NCBI GenBank assembly: GCA_964251675.1
Contig: CAXUKS010000004.1
Coordinates: forward strand, 1 to 64,000
DNA: 64,000 nucleotides
Source of the DNA: JANXMY01 sp964251675
GTDB taxonomy: Bacteria > Armatimonadota > Armatimonadia > Armatimonadales > Capsulimonadaceae
Direction of reading: 5' to 3'
The notes below the pieces were generated by a model. That model did no database searches. It was given only the letters and a program-made list of their open reading frames with translations, and was not told the origin of the DNA. Below, piece after piece: positions 16,375 through 24,043 of this stretch (position 1 is its first letter; the number at the start of each line of letters is the position of its first letter). Made by a program: the position numbers and the translations under genes.

Positions 16375-17436
16375 TCACAGGCGGTTTTCCAGCAGGCGAC
16401 GGGTGCGGGCAATCTCGGCTTCCAGAAGCGCCGGGTCCGGGAGCGCCAGGCGGTACTCCGCCGTGAGAATGGTGTTGTCCATCCCGCCCAGCGCATAATG
16501 CGCGGCGGCGGCGTTTGGCTCGGAGCAGAGTATCAGCCCCAGCGGACGGTTTTCGTCCGGCAGGGTCAGATGCTCGGCGGCATAGTTGACGTACAGGTTC
16601 ATCTGCCCGGCATCGGCAGGCTCAAATTTGCCGATTTTCAGGTCAATGATGATTAAGCAGCGCAGGCGGCGATGGTATAAAAGAAGATCAATTCGGTACC
16701 AGTCGTCCCCGACCCGGAGCCGCTTCTGACGGGCCACAAACGTGAAGTCCGGCCCCAATTCCAGCAGAAATGTTTCCAGATGGTGGATCAGGGCATCTTC
16801 CAGGTCGCGCTCGGAGTATTCGTCTTTCAGGCCCAGAAACTCCAGCACAAACGGGTCTTTGATCTCCGCCTCGGCGCTGATGGCGTCGCCCGGTTTTGCC
16901 GCCGCACCTGTGGTCAGGAGGGCGGCTTTGTGGCGAGACAGCGCAGTGCGCTCATAAAACTGGGAACCAATCTGCCGCTGCAACTGCCGCAGGGACCATC
17001 CCCCGCGCCGGGCCTCTTCTTCGTAGAAACGCCGTGCCTCGTCCGTTTGCACGGTCAGCAATTTGACATAATGTGACCAGGACAGCGGAAACAAGCCCTC
17101 TAATTGTCCAGACGCTGTCTGGACTATCTGCGGATAGGTCAAATAAAAAGCCCGCATCTGAAACAGGTTCGAGCGGCCAAAGCCGCGCCCGAACCGCTGG
17201 GTCAGGTCTTGCGAAAGGCGCTGAATGAGCTGCTCTCCATAGTCTGCCCTGCTTTCCCCGCCCTGCTCAACTTCGACCAGTCGTTGTCCAATACGCCAGT
17301 ACGCCGTCGTCATCACCGCATTGACCGAGCGGGCGGCGGCACGGCGAGCGGCTTCCAGCAAAGCGGAAACTTCAGCGAGTGTGCTGTCATACTCAGGGGA
17401 GGGGAAAACGGAATTGTTTGCAAGTGGATTGTCCAA
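16375..17436 (-). CDS. YhcG/DUF1016-family PDDEXK nuclease
   Basis: 353 residues. A TTG start at 17436 is chosen because 'aaggagag' lies at the right distance. The N-terminal DUF1016 helical domain contains 'AYWRIGQRLVEVEQGGESRA' and 'FGRGFGRSNLFQMRAFY'. The C-terminal PDDEXK nuclease fold is centred on 'DWYRIDLLLYHRRLRCLIII' followed by DLKIG, which provides the acidic residues and lysine. The family is widespread, frequently transferred, and often tied to restriction or mobile DNA; its exact role is unresolved. It starts 18 nt after the phosphoesterase stop and is flanked by copies of that gene's 3' end, which suggests insertion as a cassette. Confidence 0.88.
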   Translation of the reverse strand: MDNPLANNSVFPSPEYDSTLAEVSALLEAARRAAARSVNAVMTTAYWRIGQRLVEVEQGGESRADYGEQLIQRLSQDLTQRFGRGFGRSNLFQMRAFYLTYPQIVQTASGQLEGLFPLSWSHYVKLLTVQTDEARRFYEEEARRGGWSLRQLQRQIGSQFYERTALSRHKAALLTTGAAAKPGDAISAEAEIKDPFVLEFLGLKDEYSERDLEDALIHHLETFLLELGPDFTFVARQKRLRVGDDWYRIDLLLYHRRLRCLIIIDLKIGKFEPADAGQMNLYVNYAAEHLTLPDENRPLGLILCSEPNAAAAHYALGGMDNTILTAEYRLALPDPALLEAEIARTRRLLENRL

Positions 17437-17454
17437 GAGTCTCTCCTTTCATCG

Positions 17455-18135
17455 CTAGGAAGTTTCTTCCCACGCCCCCACCAACCGGGGCATGAAGTGG
17501 AGGCGGTCGGCGGCGACGCAGAGGGCGCGGAGGCCGTGCCAGCGTTCGGGGACAGGATACTCGCGCCCGCTCAGATGCAAGTGGCCGTACAAAACCAGTT
17601 TGACGCCGTGCTGCTGCAAGAGCGGCAGGAACTCAATCACAGGCGGGTGGTGAATCAGCGCGATTTTGACGCGGCAGGTGTCAATGGCGTCCAGACGGCG
17701 GGACAGGCGGGCGACTTCGCGGGCGATCATTTTCCCCGCGTGTGCCTGCTCGGCTGTCGTGCCGGAGGGGGAGTCCCAGCCGCGTGTGCCCGCAATGCCG
17801 ACATGGCCGTCTTCGGAGATATAGGGCGTGTCGTGGAGGCCGGGAAAGTTCAATGACTTATCGGAATCCCACCAGTAGTCATGGTTGCCCTTGCACAGAA
17901 CTTTCGTGCCGGGCAGGGCGGCCAGCCACGCAAGGTCGGTGTCGGCGTCGGCCCGTTTCATCGCCCACGAAATGTCGCCGGGAAGCAGCAGCAGGTCTTC
18001 GGGCTGAATGACTTTCGCGCACGCCGCCGCGATTTTGGCCGGGTGGTCCCGCCAGTGCTCCCCAAACACGTCCATCGGTTTTAGTTTGGCAAACGACAGG
18101 TGCGTGTCCGCCAGCGCCCAGATACGTCGCATCAT
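17455..18135 (-). CDS. Calcineurin-like metallophosphoesterase
   Basis: 226 residues with the full two-metal set: Asp10-x-His12 ('ALADTHL'), Asp54 ('PGDISW'), Asn84-His85 ('CKGNHDYWW'), 'ALIHHPP' and 'YGHLH'. It resembles the stand-alone bacterial phosphohydrolases of COG1768; the natural substrate is unknown. The C-terminal 28 residues are duplicated beyond the downstream nuclease gene. The start could be either of two adjacent ATG codons (18135 or 18132). Confidence 0.85.
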   Translation of the reverse strand: MMRRIWALADTHLSFAKLKPMDVFGEHWRDHPAKIAAACAKVIQPEDLLLLPGDISWAMKRADADTDLAWLAALPGTKVLCKGNHDYWWDSDKSLNFPGLHDTPYISEDGHVGIAGTRGWDSPSGTTAEQAHAGKMIAREVARLSRRLDAIDTCRVKIALIHHPPVIEFLPLLQQHGVKLVLYGHLHLSGREYPVPERWHGLRALCVAADRLHFMPRLVGAWEETS

Positions 18136-18155
18136 GCGCTAATTGTACCTGCTGG

Positions 18156-18184
18156 TTGCGTCTCTGCCCGGCTTCTGCTATAAT
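18156..18184 (+). promoter_or_regulatory. Promoter TTGCGT-N17-TATAAT
   Basis: -35 TTGCGT (18156-18161), 17-bp spacer, -10 TATAAT (18179-18184). It points at the small membrane protein at 18317; the palindromic repeat at 18190-18286 would lie in its leader. Confidence 0.6.
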
Positions 18185-18189
18185 ACTTA

Positions 18190-18286
18190 AGAAACTGTAT
18201 ACAAAGCTTTTCAGCAGGCACAAATCGCCCCCCCGCCCCCAGTTCTGGGGGCGGGGGGCGACTTGGGGGCTTTCTATACTGTCTCT
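18190..18286. repeat. GC-rich palindromic intergenic repeat, copy 2
   Basis: The ends 'gaaactgtatacaaagc' and 'gctttctatactgtctc' mirror each other around the core 'cgcccccccgccccca'/'tgggggcggggggcg' (18226-18260). Counterpart of 8731-8830. Confidence 0.7.
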
Positions 18287-18316
18287 AAAAATCGAATGCT
18301 CACTGGAGAGATAACG

Positions 18317-18586
18317 ATGGATATTCAAGCGACATTATTCGGCGGGATGTTTGCCCTACTCGTGGCGGCCTGGGTAATGATTGATGCCAGCAAAGCCGGA
18401 CGAAGTGGCTTTGTGACATTCCTCTGGGGACTATCGACATTTCTCTTCCTGCTGATTGCCCTTCCTGCCTGGCTGTACTCTCGGGAGTCAAACGCGGCCA
18501 CCGTGGTGGAAGTCCCGTGCCAGTACTGCGGCCAGTCCACAGACAAATATAGCGCCTACTGCTCCCGCTGCGGGCGGCTGGCGTGA
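18317..18586 (+). CDS. Small membrane protein with C-terminal zinc ribbon
   Basis: 89 residues, ATG 18317 with 'ggagag' upstream. Two hydrophobic segments (about 5-22 and 31-50) are separated by a short loop ('DASKAGRSGF'), followed by a cytosolic zinc ribbon 'CQYCG' ... 'CSRCG' near the C-terminus. The type is common in bacteria as a small inner-membrane protein of unknown function. It is the first gene of a probable pair with crcB, and its upstream promoter carries the GC-rich palindrome in its leader. Confidence 0.75.
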   Translation: MDIQATLFGGMFALLVAAWVMIDASKAGRSGFVTFLWGLSTFLFLLIALPAWLYSRESNAATVVEVPCQYCGQSTDKYSAYCSRCGRLA

Positions 18587-18604
18587 GGAAGATGAACACA
18601 TAAG

Positions 18605-19036
18605 GTGAGTTTTCAGACTTATTTGCTAATGGCGCTGGCCGGGGCGCTGGGAACGCTGGCGCGGTATTTTGCAGCGGCGGCGCTGCTGCCGGTCAGTAAG
18701 AACCTGCCCTGGGGCACGATTGTCGTCAACATCACCGGGGCGTTTGTGATTGGCTTTTTTGGAACACTGACGCTGGCGCACGGACGCTACCCGGTGCCGG
18801 AGAACCTGCGGCTGGTGGTGATGGTCGGCTTTTGCGGCGGGTTTACTACGTTTTCCGCATTCAGCCTGCAAACGCTGGATTTGCTGCGTAAAGGCGCGGT
18901 GGGGGCAGCCCTGCTCAACATCGGGCTGTCGGTCGCGCTGTGTTTGTGCAGCGTCGCGGCAGGGCATTATCTGGCCGCGCATTTCAACGGCGGCGCGGCG
19001 CAGGTGGCGCAGCGAGTGATGGAAAAAGAATCCTGA
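18605..19036 (+). CDS. crcB: Fluoride ion channel CrcB
   Basis: 143 residues, four predicted helices. Family signatures are 'GALGTLARYF', 'NITGAFVIGFFGTL' and 'GFCGGFTTFSAFSLQ', the last holding the Na+-site and Phe-box region. It forms a dual-topology dimer that exports fluoride. The start is a GTG at 18605, 18 nt after the preceding gene. No fluoride riboswitch was recognised upstream. Single-gene homodimer type, since no second crcB is adjacent. Confidence 0.93.
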   Translation: MSFQTYLLMALAGALGTLARYFAAAALLPVSKNLPWGTIVVNITGAFVIGFFGTLTLAHGRYPVPENLRLVVMVGFCGGFTTFSAFSLQTLDLLRKGAVGAALLNIGLSVALCLCSVAAGHYLAAHFNGGAAQVAQRVMEKES

Positions 19037-19041
19037 AGATA

Positions 19042-19074
19042 GCCCCCCTGGCCCCCATTATTGGGGGCGGGGGG
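19042..19074. repeat. GC-rich palindromic core, copy 3
   Basis: 'gcccccctggccccca'/'tgggggcggggggt', the core of the repeat seen at 8759 and 18226 but without the flanking arms. It is followed by a second small palindrome ('ggggggaacctctcccccc', about 19085-19103). Confidence 0.6.
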
Positions 19075-19125
19075 TCCTCTCTCTGGGGGGAACCTCTCCC
19101 CCCGCATTTCCACGTAAAGACACCT

Positions 19126-21780
19126 ATGAAACATTCCCCCTACCTGCCGCTTTTGCTCCTCGGTCTGGGTGCGCTGCCGCACCCCGTACACGCGGCCCGC
19201 AAAGTCAGTGCCCCGGTCGGGCCGCCGCCGGTGCTGCTCAAGCCCGAGGCGGGCGGAACTTACATCGATGCGGCGGGCAAGGGCCATCCGTGGAGCGTGG
19301 GGCAGGGGCACGCGCTGACCTGGGATGGGCTGCCGTATCTGCCCGTCGGAGCGGCGGTGACGCCAGCTTCCTGGGCCGCCGGGGCCGGGGACGCGGACTG
19401 GGCGGCGGACAAATCCGCGCTGGACACGCTGGCAAAAGGGGGCGTCCGGGATGTGCTGCTGACGGCGGGAGCGCGGGGGCTGACCCATGTGCCTCCGGCG
19501 GCGGTGCAGCGGGTGCTGGATTATCTGGACCGCAAGGGCCTCAGCTACGGACTTAAAATCGCGGACTTCCCGCAGGACCCGCTGACCGGGTATGTGATCA
19601 AGCCTGCCGCGTATCGCAACCCGTCGCCTGCGGTCAACGGGCCGACCCGGTTCAGCCATATTCCCGATCTTCTGGATGCCTTTTACCTGCTGGTGTCGCC
19701 AAGCGACGGCGAGATTGAGGCCAGTGGCACGTCGCAGGTGGCAAACGGAAATACCGCCGTGGTGACGCCGCGCCCCGGCGAGGGGGACGTGGACGACGTG
19801 ATGCTGCTGTACCCGCGCCGCCTGTACCTGCCGGGGACGCCCGAAAGCCGCCTGCCGGACTTGTGGCAGGGCTACGATGAGTACCGGGACCGGCTGCTGA
19901 CGTTCTTCGGGCGCATCAAGCTCGGCCCCGGCTTCCGGTTCTTTATCGACCCCATTACCGGCAATATCGGGCTGGACGGCGAGGTGGACAACGTCATCCC
20001 GACTTCGGACGGCTTCCGGCTGGACTTTGAGGCGTGGCTGAATAAAAAGTACAGTCACAATGTCGATGACCTCAATAAAGGCTGGGGAATCAAGGAGCGA
20101 GACCTGCCGGACTTCGCCACCGCCGCCCGCTGCCTGCCGCTGTGGTCGGGCAGCAAAGGGGTTCCTGCCATGTGGGACCCGGAGAAAAAAGTGCCCTACA
20201 TGGTGCTGAACCGCCCGCGTATCGGCGGCCATGTGTGGGATGATTTTCAGCAGTTCCGCCTGGAGTCCGTGCGCGGCTATATGAACTCGCTGGCGGGGGT
20301 GCTGAAGAAGAGCGTCGCTAATGTGCCTGTGGTCTACGGCTGGGGCGGGCGCAGCTCGCTGTTTACAAACCCGGACGTTCGGGGCGGCTTTGACGGGCTG
20401 GGGGTTACGGACACCGATGCGGCGGCGTATGCGTTCGCACAGGCAGAAGACACGCCGCGCACGACCTGGCTGCTGTCCACAAGCAGCACGCCGCTGACGG
20501 CGAGCTGGGAAACGCTGAAAACGCTCGGCCTGGGCGGGTATTTCGCGCCAGCGACGACCCCGGCGGGCATCAATCAGCTTGCTCAGTACGCCGCCTCGCT
20601 GTCGTTTGGAGCGCCCGGCGGCGGGCGCGTGCTGCGTGTGCTGCCCTATCCGGCAGGCGTGGCCAATGTCGGCGTTTCCTTGCAGCGGCTGCCCGGCGGC
20701 GTCTGGTGGCTGCCGTCATACCGGGCCGGGGCGCTGTTCAGCGGCAATGATGCCTTTTCGCTGGGGCCGCTGGTGCGCGGCTACCGTCTCAACGACCCCG
20801 ACGGCGGGCAGACAAAGTTTGTGGTCTGGTCCCCGAACGGCGGACTGACACGGGCCAAGTTTCCGTTTCCTAAAGACTCGCCTGCCGTGATTACCAATGC
20901 CGCCGGGGTCCCGCTGGACATCAAAAAAAGCGGCGGCGTCTGGACCGTGCCACTCGGGGCGGAGCCGATTGTCATCAGCCGCGTGTCCTCCGTGCCGCTG
21001 CCGGTGGATGCCGCCGAGGCCGCCGACAAGGAGGCATCGCGCCTGATCAAAGTCGCCAAAGACCAGGGCCTCAACGTGGACTTGTTCCTGCAGCGTGAGT
21101 TCCAGGCCAAAAACTCAATTCCTGACACCGCCAAGAACGCCGACCTGCGCTATAATGCCCTGGCCCGGCTGGTGGGCGACCTTGCGTCCGCCCTGCAGCC
21201 CTATCTGTGGGTGGAAGGCGAAGGCGCGTCGTCGTACACCTTCGACTCGCTTGTGTCCGACTCGGAAGCGTCGAGCGGCTCCTACCTCTCACTGGACACC
21301 AACCGGGAGCCGTCCACCAGCGGCGCTTATGACAGCGGCGGCTACCATGCCGACTGGAAGTTCCGGGTGAACGCCGCCGGGACCTATGCCCTGTGGGCGG
21401 CGACCTCGCCCCTCCCCAGCTCGTCTCCGTTCACCTACACGCTGGACGGCGGCGGGGCCAACACGGCTCAGAACGCCCCGGAAGGCGGCCTGTATGCCGG
21501 GCGGTTTGTGTGGAGCCAGATTGGCAGCGTGTCGCTGGCACGCGGCACGCACACGCTGACGATCAGCGTCACCGGCCCCCGCCCCCGCGATGGCCGCTAC
21601 GCGCTGGCTGTGGACACCCTCTGCCTCAGCCGCGTCCCGTTCCAGCCTAGCGGCACGCAGCCGCCCGCAATTGAGTTCAACGCCCCGCCGGTGGTGCTGG
21701 ATAAAAAAGGCCACGTCATTAAGCCCAGAGAGGACAAAAAAGAGAAAAGCGGCGACCCGGATTTGGAGCTGCCGGAGTAG
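19126..21780 (+). CDS. Secreted glycoside hydrolase-like protein with C-terminal carbohydrate-binding-like domain
   Basis: The start at 19126 (MKHSPYLPLLLLG) provides a signal peptide ending 'VHAA'; 884 residues. The central region has TIM-barrel-type features, e.g. 'RLDFEAWLNKKYSHNVDDLN' followed by KGWGI, which resembles the 'short-chain tree' of GH42-like beta-galactosidases, and 'DDFQQFRLESVRGYM'. The last 200 residues ('YLWVEGEGASSYTF', 'SGGYHADWKFRVNAAGTYAL') look like a CBM6/CBM35-type beta-sandwich. Catalytic acids cannot be assigned with confidence, so exact activity is unknown. It ends in a charged tail ('KKEKSGDPDLELPE'). Confidence 0.65.
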   Translation: MKHSPYLPLLLLGLGALPHPVHAARKVSAPVGPPPVLLKPEAGGTYIDAAGKGHPWSVGQGHALTWDGLPYLPVGAAVTPASWAAGAGDADWAADKSALDTLAKGGVRDVLLTAGARGLTHVPPAAVQRVLDYLDRKGLSYGLKIADFPQDPLTGYVIKPAAYRNPSPAVNGPTRFSHIPDLLDAFYLLVSPSDGEIEASGTSQVANGNTAVVTPRPGEGDVDDVMLLYPRRLYLPGTPESRLPDLWQGYDEYRDRLLTFFGRIKLGPGFRFFIDPITGNIGLDGEVDNVIPTSDGFRLDFEAWLNKKYSHNVDDLNKGWGIKERDLPDFATAARCLPLWSGSKGVPAMWDPEKKVPYMVLNRPRIGGHVWDDFQQFRLESVRGYMNSLAGVLKKSVANVPVVYGWGGRSSLFTNPDVRGGFDGLGVTDTDAAAYAFAQAEDTPRTTWLLSTSSTPLTASWETLKTLGLGGYFAPATTPAGINQLAQYAASLSFGAPGGGRVLRVLPYPAGVANVGVSLQRLPGGVWWLPSYRAGALFSGNDAFSLGPLVRGYRLNDPDGGQTKFVVWSPNGGLTRAKFPFPKDSPAVITNAAGVPLDIKKSGGVWTVPLGAEPIVISRVSSVPLPVDAAEAADKEASRLIKVAKDQGLNVDLFLQREFQAKNSIPDTAKNADLRYNALARLVGDLASALQPYLWVEGEGASSYTFDSLVSDSEASSGSYLSLDTNREPSTSGAYDSGGYHADWKFRVNAAGTYALWAATSPLPSSSPFTYTLDGGGANTAQNAPEGGLYAGRFVWSQIGSVSLARGTHTLTISVTGPRPRDGRYALAVDTLCLSRVPFQPSGTQPPAIEFNAPPVVLDKKGHVIKPREDKKEKSGDPDLELPE

Positions 21781-21791
21781 GCCGTTGACAC

Positions 21792-21832
21792 AAAAGCGCC
21801 GCCTCTGCTATTGAGCAGGGGCGGCGCTTTTT
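21792..21832 (+). terminator. Strong intrinsic terminator
   Basis: 'aaaagcgccgcctctgct' pairs with 'gagcaggggcggcgcttttt'. It ends the secreted glycosidase-like gene. Confidence 0.9.
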
Positions 21833-21945
21833 GCTGAGAGGGACCTCTCCCCCCGCCCTCTCCTTCAGAGAGGGAGCCAGAAGTCAGGAGGGGGCCGCTT
21901 CCGGCTCTTTCTCCCCTCTGGAGGAGGGGCCGGGGGAGGTTTCTA

Positions 21946-22563
21946 CTACGCGGCGGCTTTTTTGCGGCGGGTGGCGGCGAGAAGCGTGCCTGCGCCCAGG
22001 GACAGGAGCAGGGCCAGCGAAACCACGGAGGAGGCTTCGGGAACCGGGGAGAGGTTGCCGCTGAAGGTAGCGTCATGGATTTCGGTAAACTGAATAGGGC
22101 TGAAAACGGAATTGAGTGTGGTGTTAAACGCAGACAACGGATATAGATTGGGGTCTGCCAGCGTGATGCCGACTGGTCCCATGCCAGCAGGCGCACTGCT
22201 CTGGACGACGAATACGTCTTCGCCCGTCACGCTGTCGCTCAGGCCGAGGATGTTGGACGCGGGCAGGAACGAAAAATAGATGGGGTTGGTCGATGTGCCG
22301 GAGCCAAACCCGGCGACGCTGACCGAAACCGGTGCGGTGCTGGGGAAGGTGGAGTACAGGCCGCCGCCGACATTCTGGATCAAATCAGTGTCAGTGACAT
22401 AAGTGAAAGAGAATGGCGCATTTTCAAAGCCGTTCCCGTGGACAATGCCCGTGCCCAGTCCGGAAAAGACAAGCGTGGTGGGAGAGGCCGAGGCAGGCGC
22501 GGCGGCAAGCGCACAGAAACCGAGCAGAGCGCCGCAAGCGGCGGTTTTTGAGAAGTTCAGCAT
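21946..22563 (-). CDS. Secreted protein with PEP-CTERM-like sorting tail
   Basis: 205 residues with 'ggagaac' 11 nt before ATG. Signal peptide about 1-27 ('LAAAPASA'). The beta-rich body has no recognised domain. The C-terminus 'SPVPEASSVVSLALLLSLG' continues into 'TRRKKAAA', the motif/helix/basic-cluster order of exosortase substrates with PEA replacing PEP, as in the gene at 8001. No exosortase gene is in the window, so the sorting enzyme must lie elsewhere. Confidence 0.78.
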   Translation of the reverse strand: MLNFSKTAACGALLGFCALAAAPASASPTTLVFSGLGTGIVHGNGFENAPFSFTYVTDTDLIQNVGGGLYSTFPSTAPVSVSVAGFGSGTSTNPIYFSFLPASNILGLSDSVTGEDVFVVQSSAPAGMGPVGITLADPNLYPLSAFNTTLNSVFSPIQFTEIHDATFSGNLSPVPEASSVVSLALLLSLGAGTLLAATRRKKAAA

Positions 22564-22652
22564 GAGTTCAGTGTTCTCCAGAGTAGTTGGCTTGATGCCA
22601 TTAGCCTATTTCCATGCAAGAGTCATGCCAAGCAGGCTGTGGCGAAGAAATA

Positions 22653-22675
22653 GCCGCCCGGTGATACCGGGCGGC
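22653..22675. terminator. Hairpin downstream of sucB
   Basis: 'gccgcccggt' and 'accgggcggc' form a perfect stem. On the minus strand it is followed by 'tatttcttc' and would terminate sucAB; the plus-strand side has 'ccttttattt'. Confidence 0.6.
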
Positions 22676-22708
22676 CCTTTTATTTCTGGTCAATGTACCG
22701 GGACTGAG

Positions 22709-24043
22709 CTATCCTTCCAGAAGCAGAGCCTCGGGGTCTTCTATCAGCTCTTTAATACGCACCAAGAAGCGCACGGCCTCGCTGCCGTCCACAATCCGGT
22801 GGTCATAAGACAGCGCGACATACATCATGGGCTTGATAACAACTTCACCGCCGCGCACGACCGGGCGCTCCTCGATCTTGTGCAGGCCGAGAATGGCAAC
22901 CTGCGGGGCGTTCAAAATCGGCGTCGACATCAGCGAGCCGAAGATGCCGCCATTGGTGATGGTGAACGTGCCGCCCTGAAGATCAGGCAGGGTGAGGGAG
23001 TTTTCGCGGGCACGCTTTGCCAGATCGCTGATGCTTTTTTCAATGCCTGCGAAGCTCAGGCGGTCGGCGTCGCGCACGACGGGGACGACCAGTCCTTCTT
23101 CGGCTCCGACGGCGATGCCAATATCATAGTAGCTTTTTTTGACAATGTCCAGGCCCTGAATTTCGGCGTTTAGCAGCGGGAAGGCTTTCAAAGCGCCGAT
23201 GCTGGCTTTGGTAAAGAACGACATGAAGCCGAGGCCGATGCCGTTTTTCTCCTTGAATGAGTCTTTGCGCTTGGCGCGGATTGCCATCACCGCCGACATA
23301 TCAATCTCGTTGAATGTGGTCAGCATGGCCGCTGTATGCTGGGCATCCACCAGGCGTGTGGCGATAGTCTGGCGGCGGCGGGACATCCGGGTACGCTCTT
23401 CGGAGCGTCCGCTGGCCGAAGTCTGCGGGGCAGAAGCCGGAGCCGCTTTGACTGGGGGCGGAGTCGGTGTCACGGGCCGGGCGGGCGGCGTGCCGTACTC
23501 GGCGGCGCTTTCATTGCGCCGCTCCGACGCCTGCGCGGCGACTGTCTGGGCGGCGAGGACATTGGCCGTCTGGGGGGCGTCGGCGCTGCGCTCGATAAAG
23601 TTTGCCACATCGTCTTTGGCGATCCGTCCCGCCGGGCCGGTTCCTTTGACGAGGGCCAGGTTGACTCCGGCCTCTTCAGCGAGGGCACGGGCCAGCGGCG
23701 AGGCGGCAGGGGCGGCTTCCCCGTTCTGGGAAGCGGGCGGCGCGGCTGTGACCACCGGAGCGGCAGGGGCTTCGGCGGCGGGGGCTTCGGCGGCGGGGGC
23801 GGCGGCTTCGGTGCTGACGACGGCCAGCACATCGCCGACGGCGACGGTGTCTCCTTCGGCATGGGCGAACGACTGAATGACGCCCGCCGAATCAGCGGGG
23901 ACTTCGACATTGACTTTGTCGGTTTCCAGCTCGGCGATGGGGTCGCCGGCGCTGACCGTCTCACCCACTTTTTTCAGCCAGCGCAGAATGGTGGCTTCGG
24001 TGACGGACTCTCCCATCTGCGGGACGCGAACTTCGTTAGGCAT
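22709..24043 (-). CDS. sucB: 2-oxoglutarate dehydrogenase E2 (dihydrolipoyl succinyltransferase)
   Basis: 444 residues; ATG 24043 has 'aaggag' upstream and overlaps the sucA stop by 8 nt. There is an N-terminal lipoyl domain with modified Lys43 ('ELETDKVNVEV'), a long Ala/Pro linker (about 80-110), a peripheral subunit-binding domain ('SPLARALAEEAGVNLALV'), a second flexible linker, and a catalytic acyltransferase core ending 'SYDHRIVDG' (His415, Asp419). It transfers succinyl groups from E1 to CoA in the TCA cycle. The E3 subunit is not in the window. Confidence 0.95.
   Translation of the reverse strand: MPNEVRVPQMGESVTEATILRWLKKVGETVSAGDPIAELETDKVNVEVPADSAGVIQSFAHAEGDTVAVGDVLAVVSTEAAAPAAEAPAAEAPAAPVVTAAPPASQNGEAAPAASPLARALAEEAGVNLALVKGTGPAGRIAKDDVANFIERSADAPQTANVLAAQTVAAQASERRNESAAEYGTPPARPVTPTPPPVKAAPASAPQTSASGRSEERTRMSRRRQTIATRLVDAQHTAAMLTTFNEIDMSAVMAIRAKRKDSFKEKNGIGLGFMSFFTKASIGALKAFPLLNAEIQGLDIVKKSYYDIGIAVGAEEGLVVPVVRDADRLSFAGIEKSISDLAKRARENSLTLPDLQGGTFTITNGGIFGSLMSTPILNAPQVAILGLHKIEERPVVRGGEVVIKPMMYVALSYDHRIVDGSEAVRFLVRIKELIEDPEALLLEG

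Noticed and set aside
18586..18605. Fluoride riboswitch before crcB
   Set aside because: Only 18 nt separate crcB from the previous gene and no matching pseudoknot sequence is seen further upstream.
18967..20232. 421-codon antisense frame under the secreted glycosidase-like gene
   Set aside because: No motif or ribosome site; explained by high GC in the third codon position.
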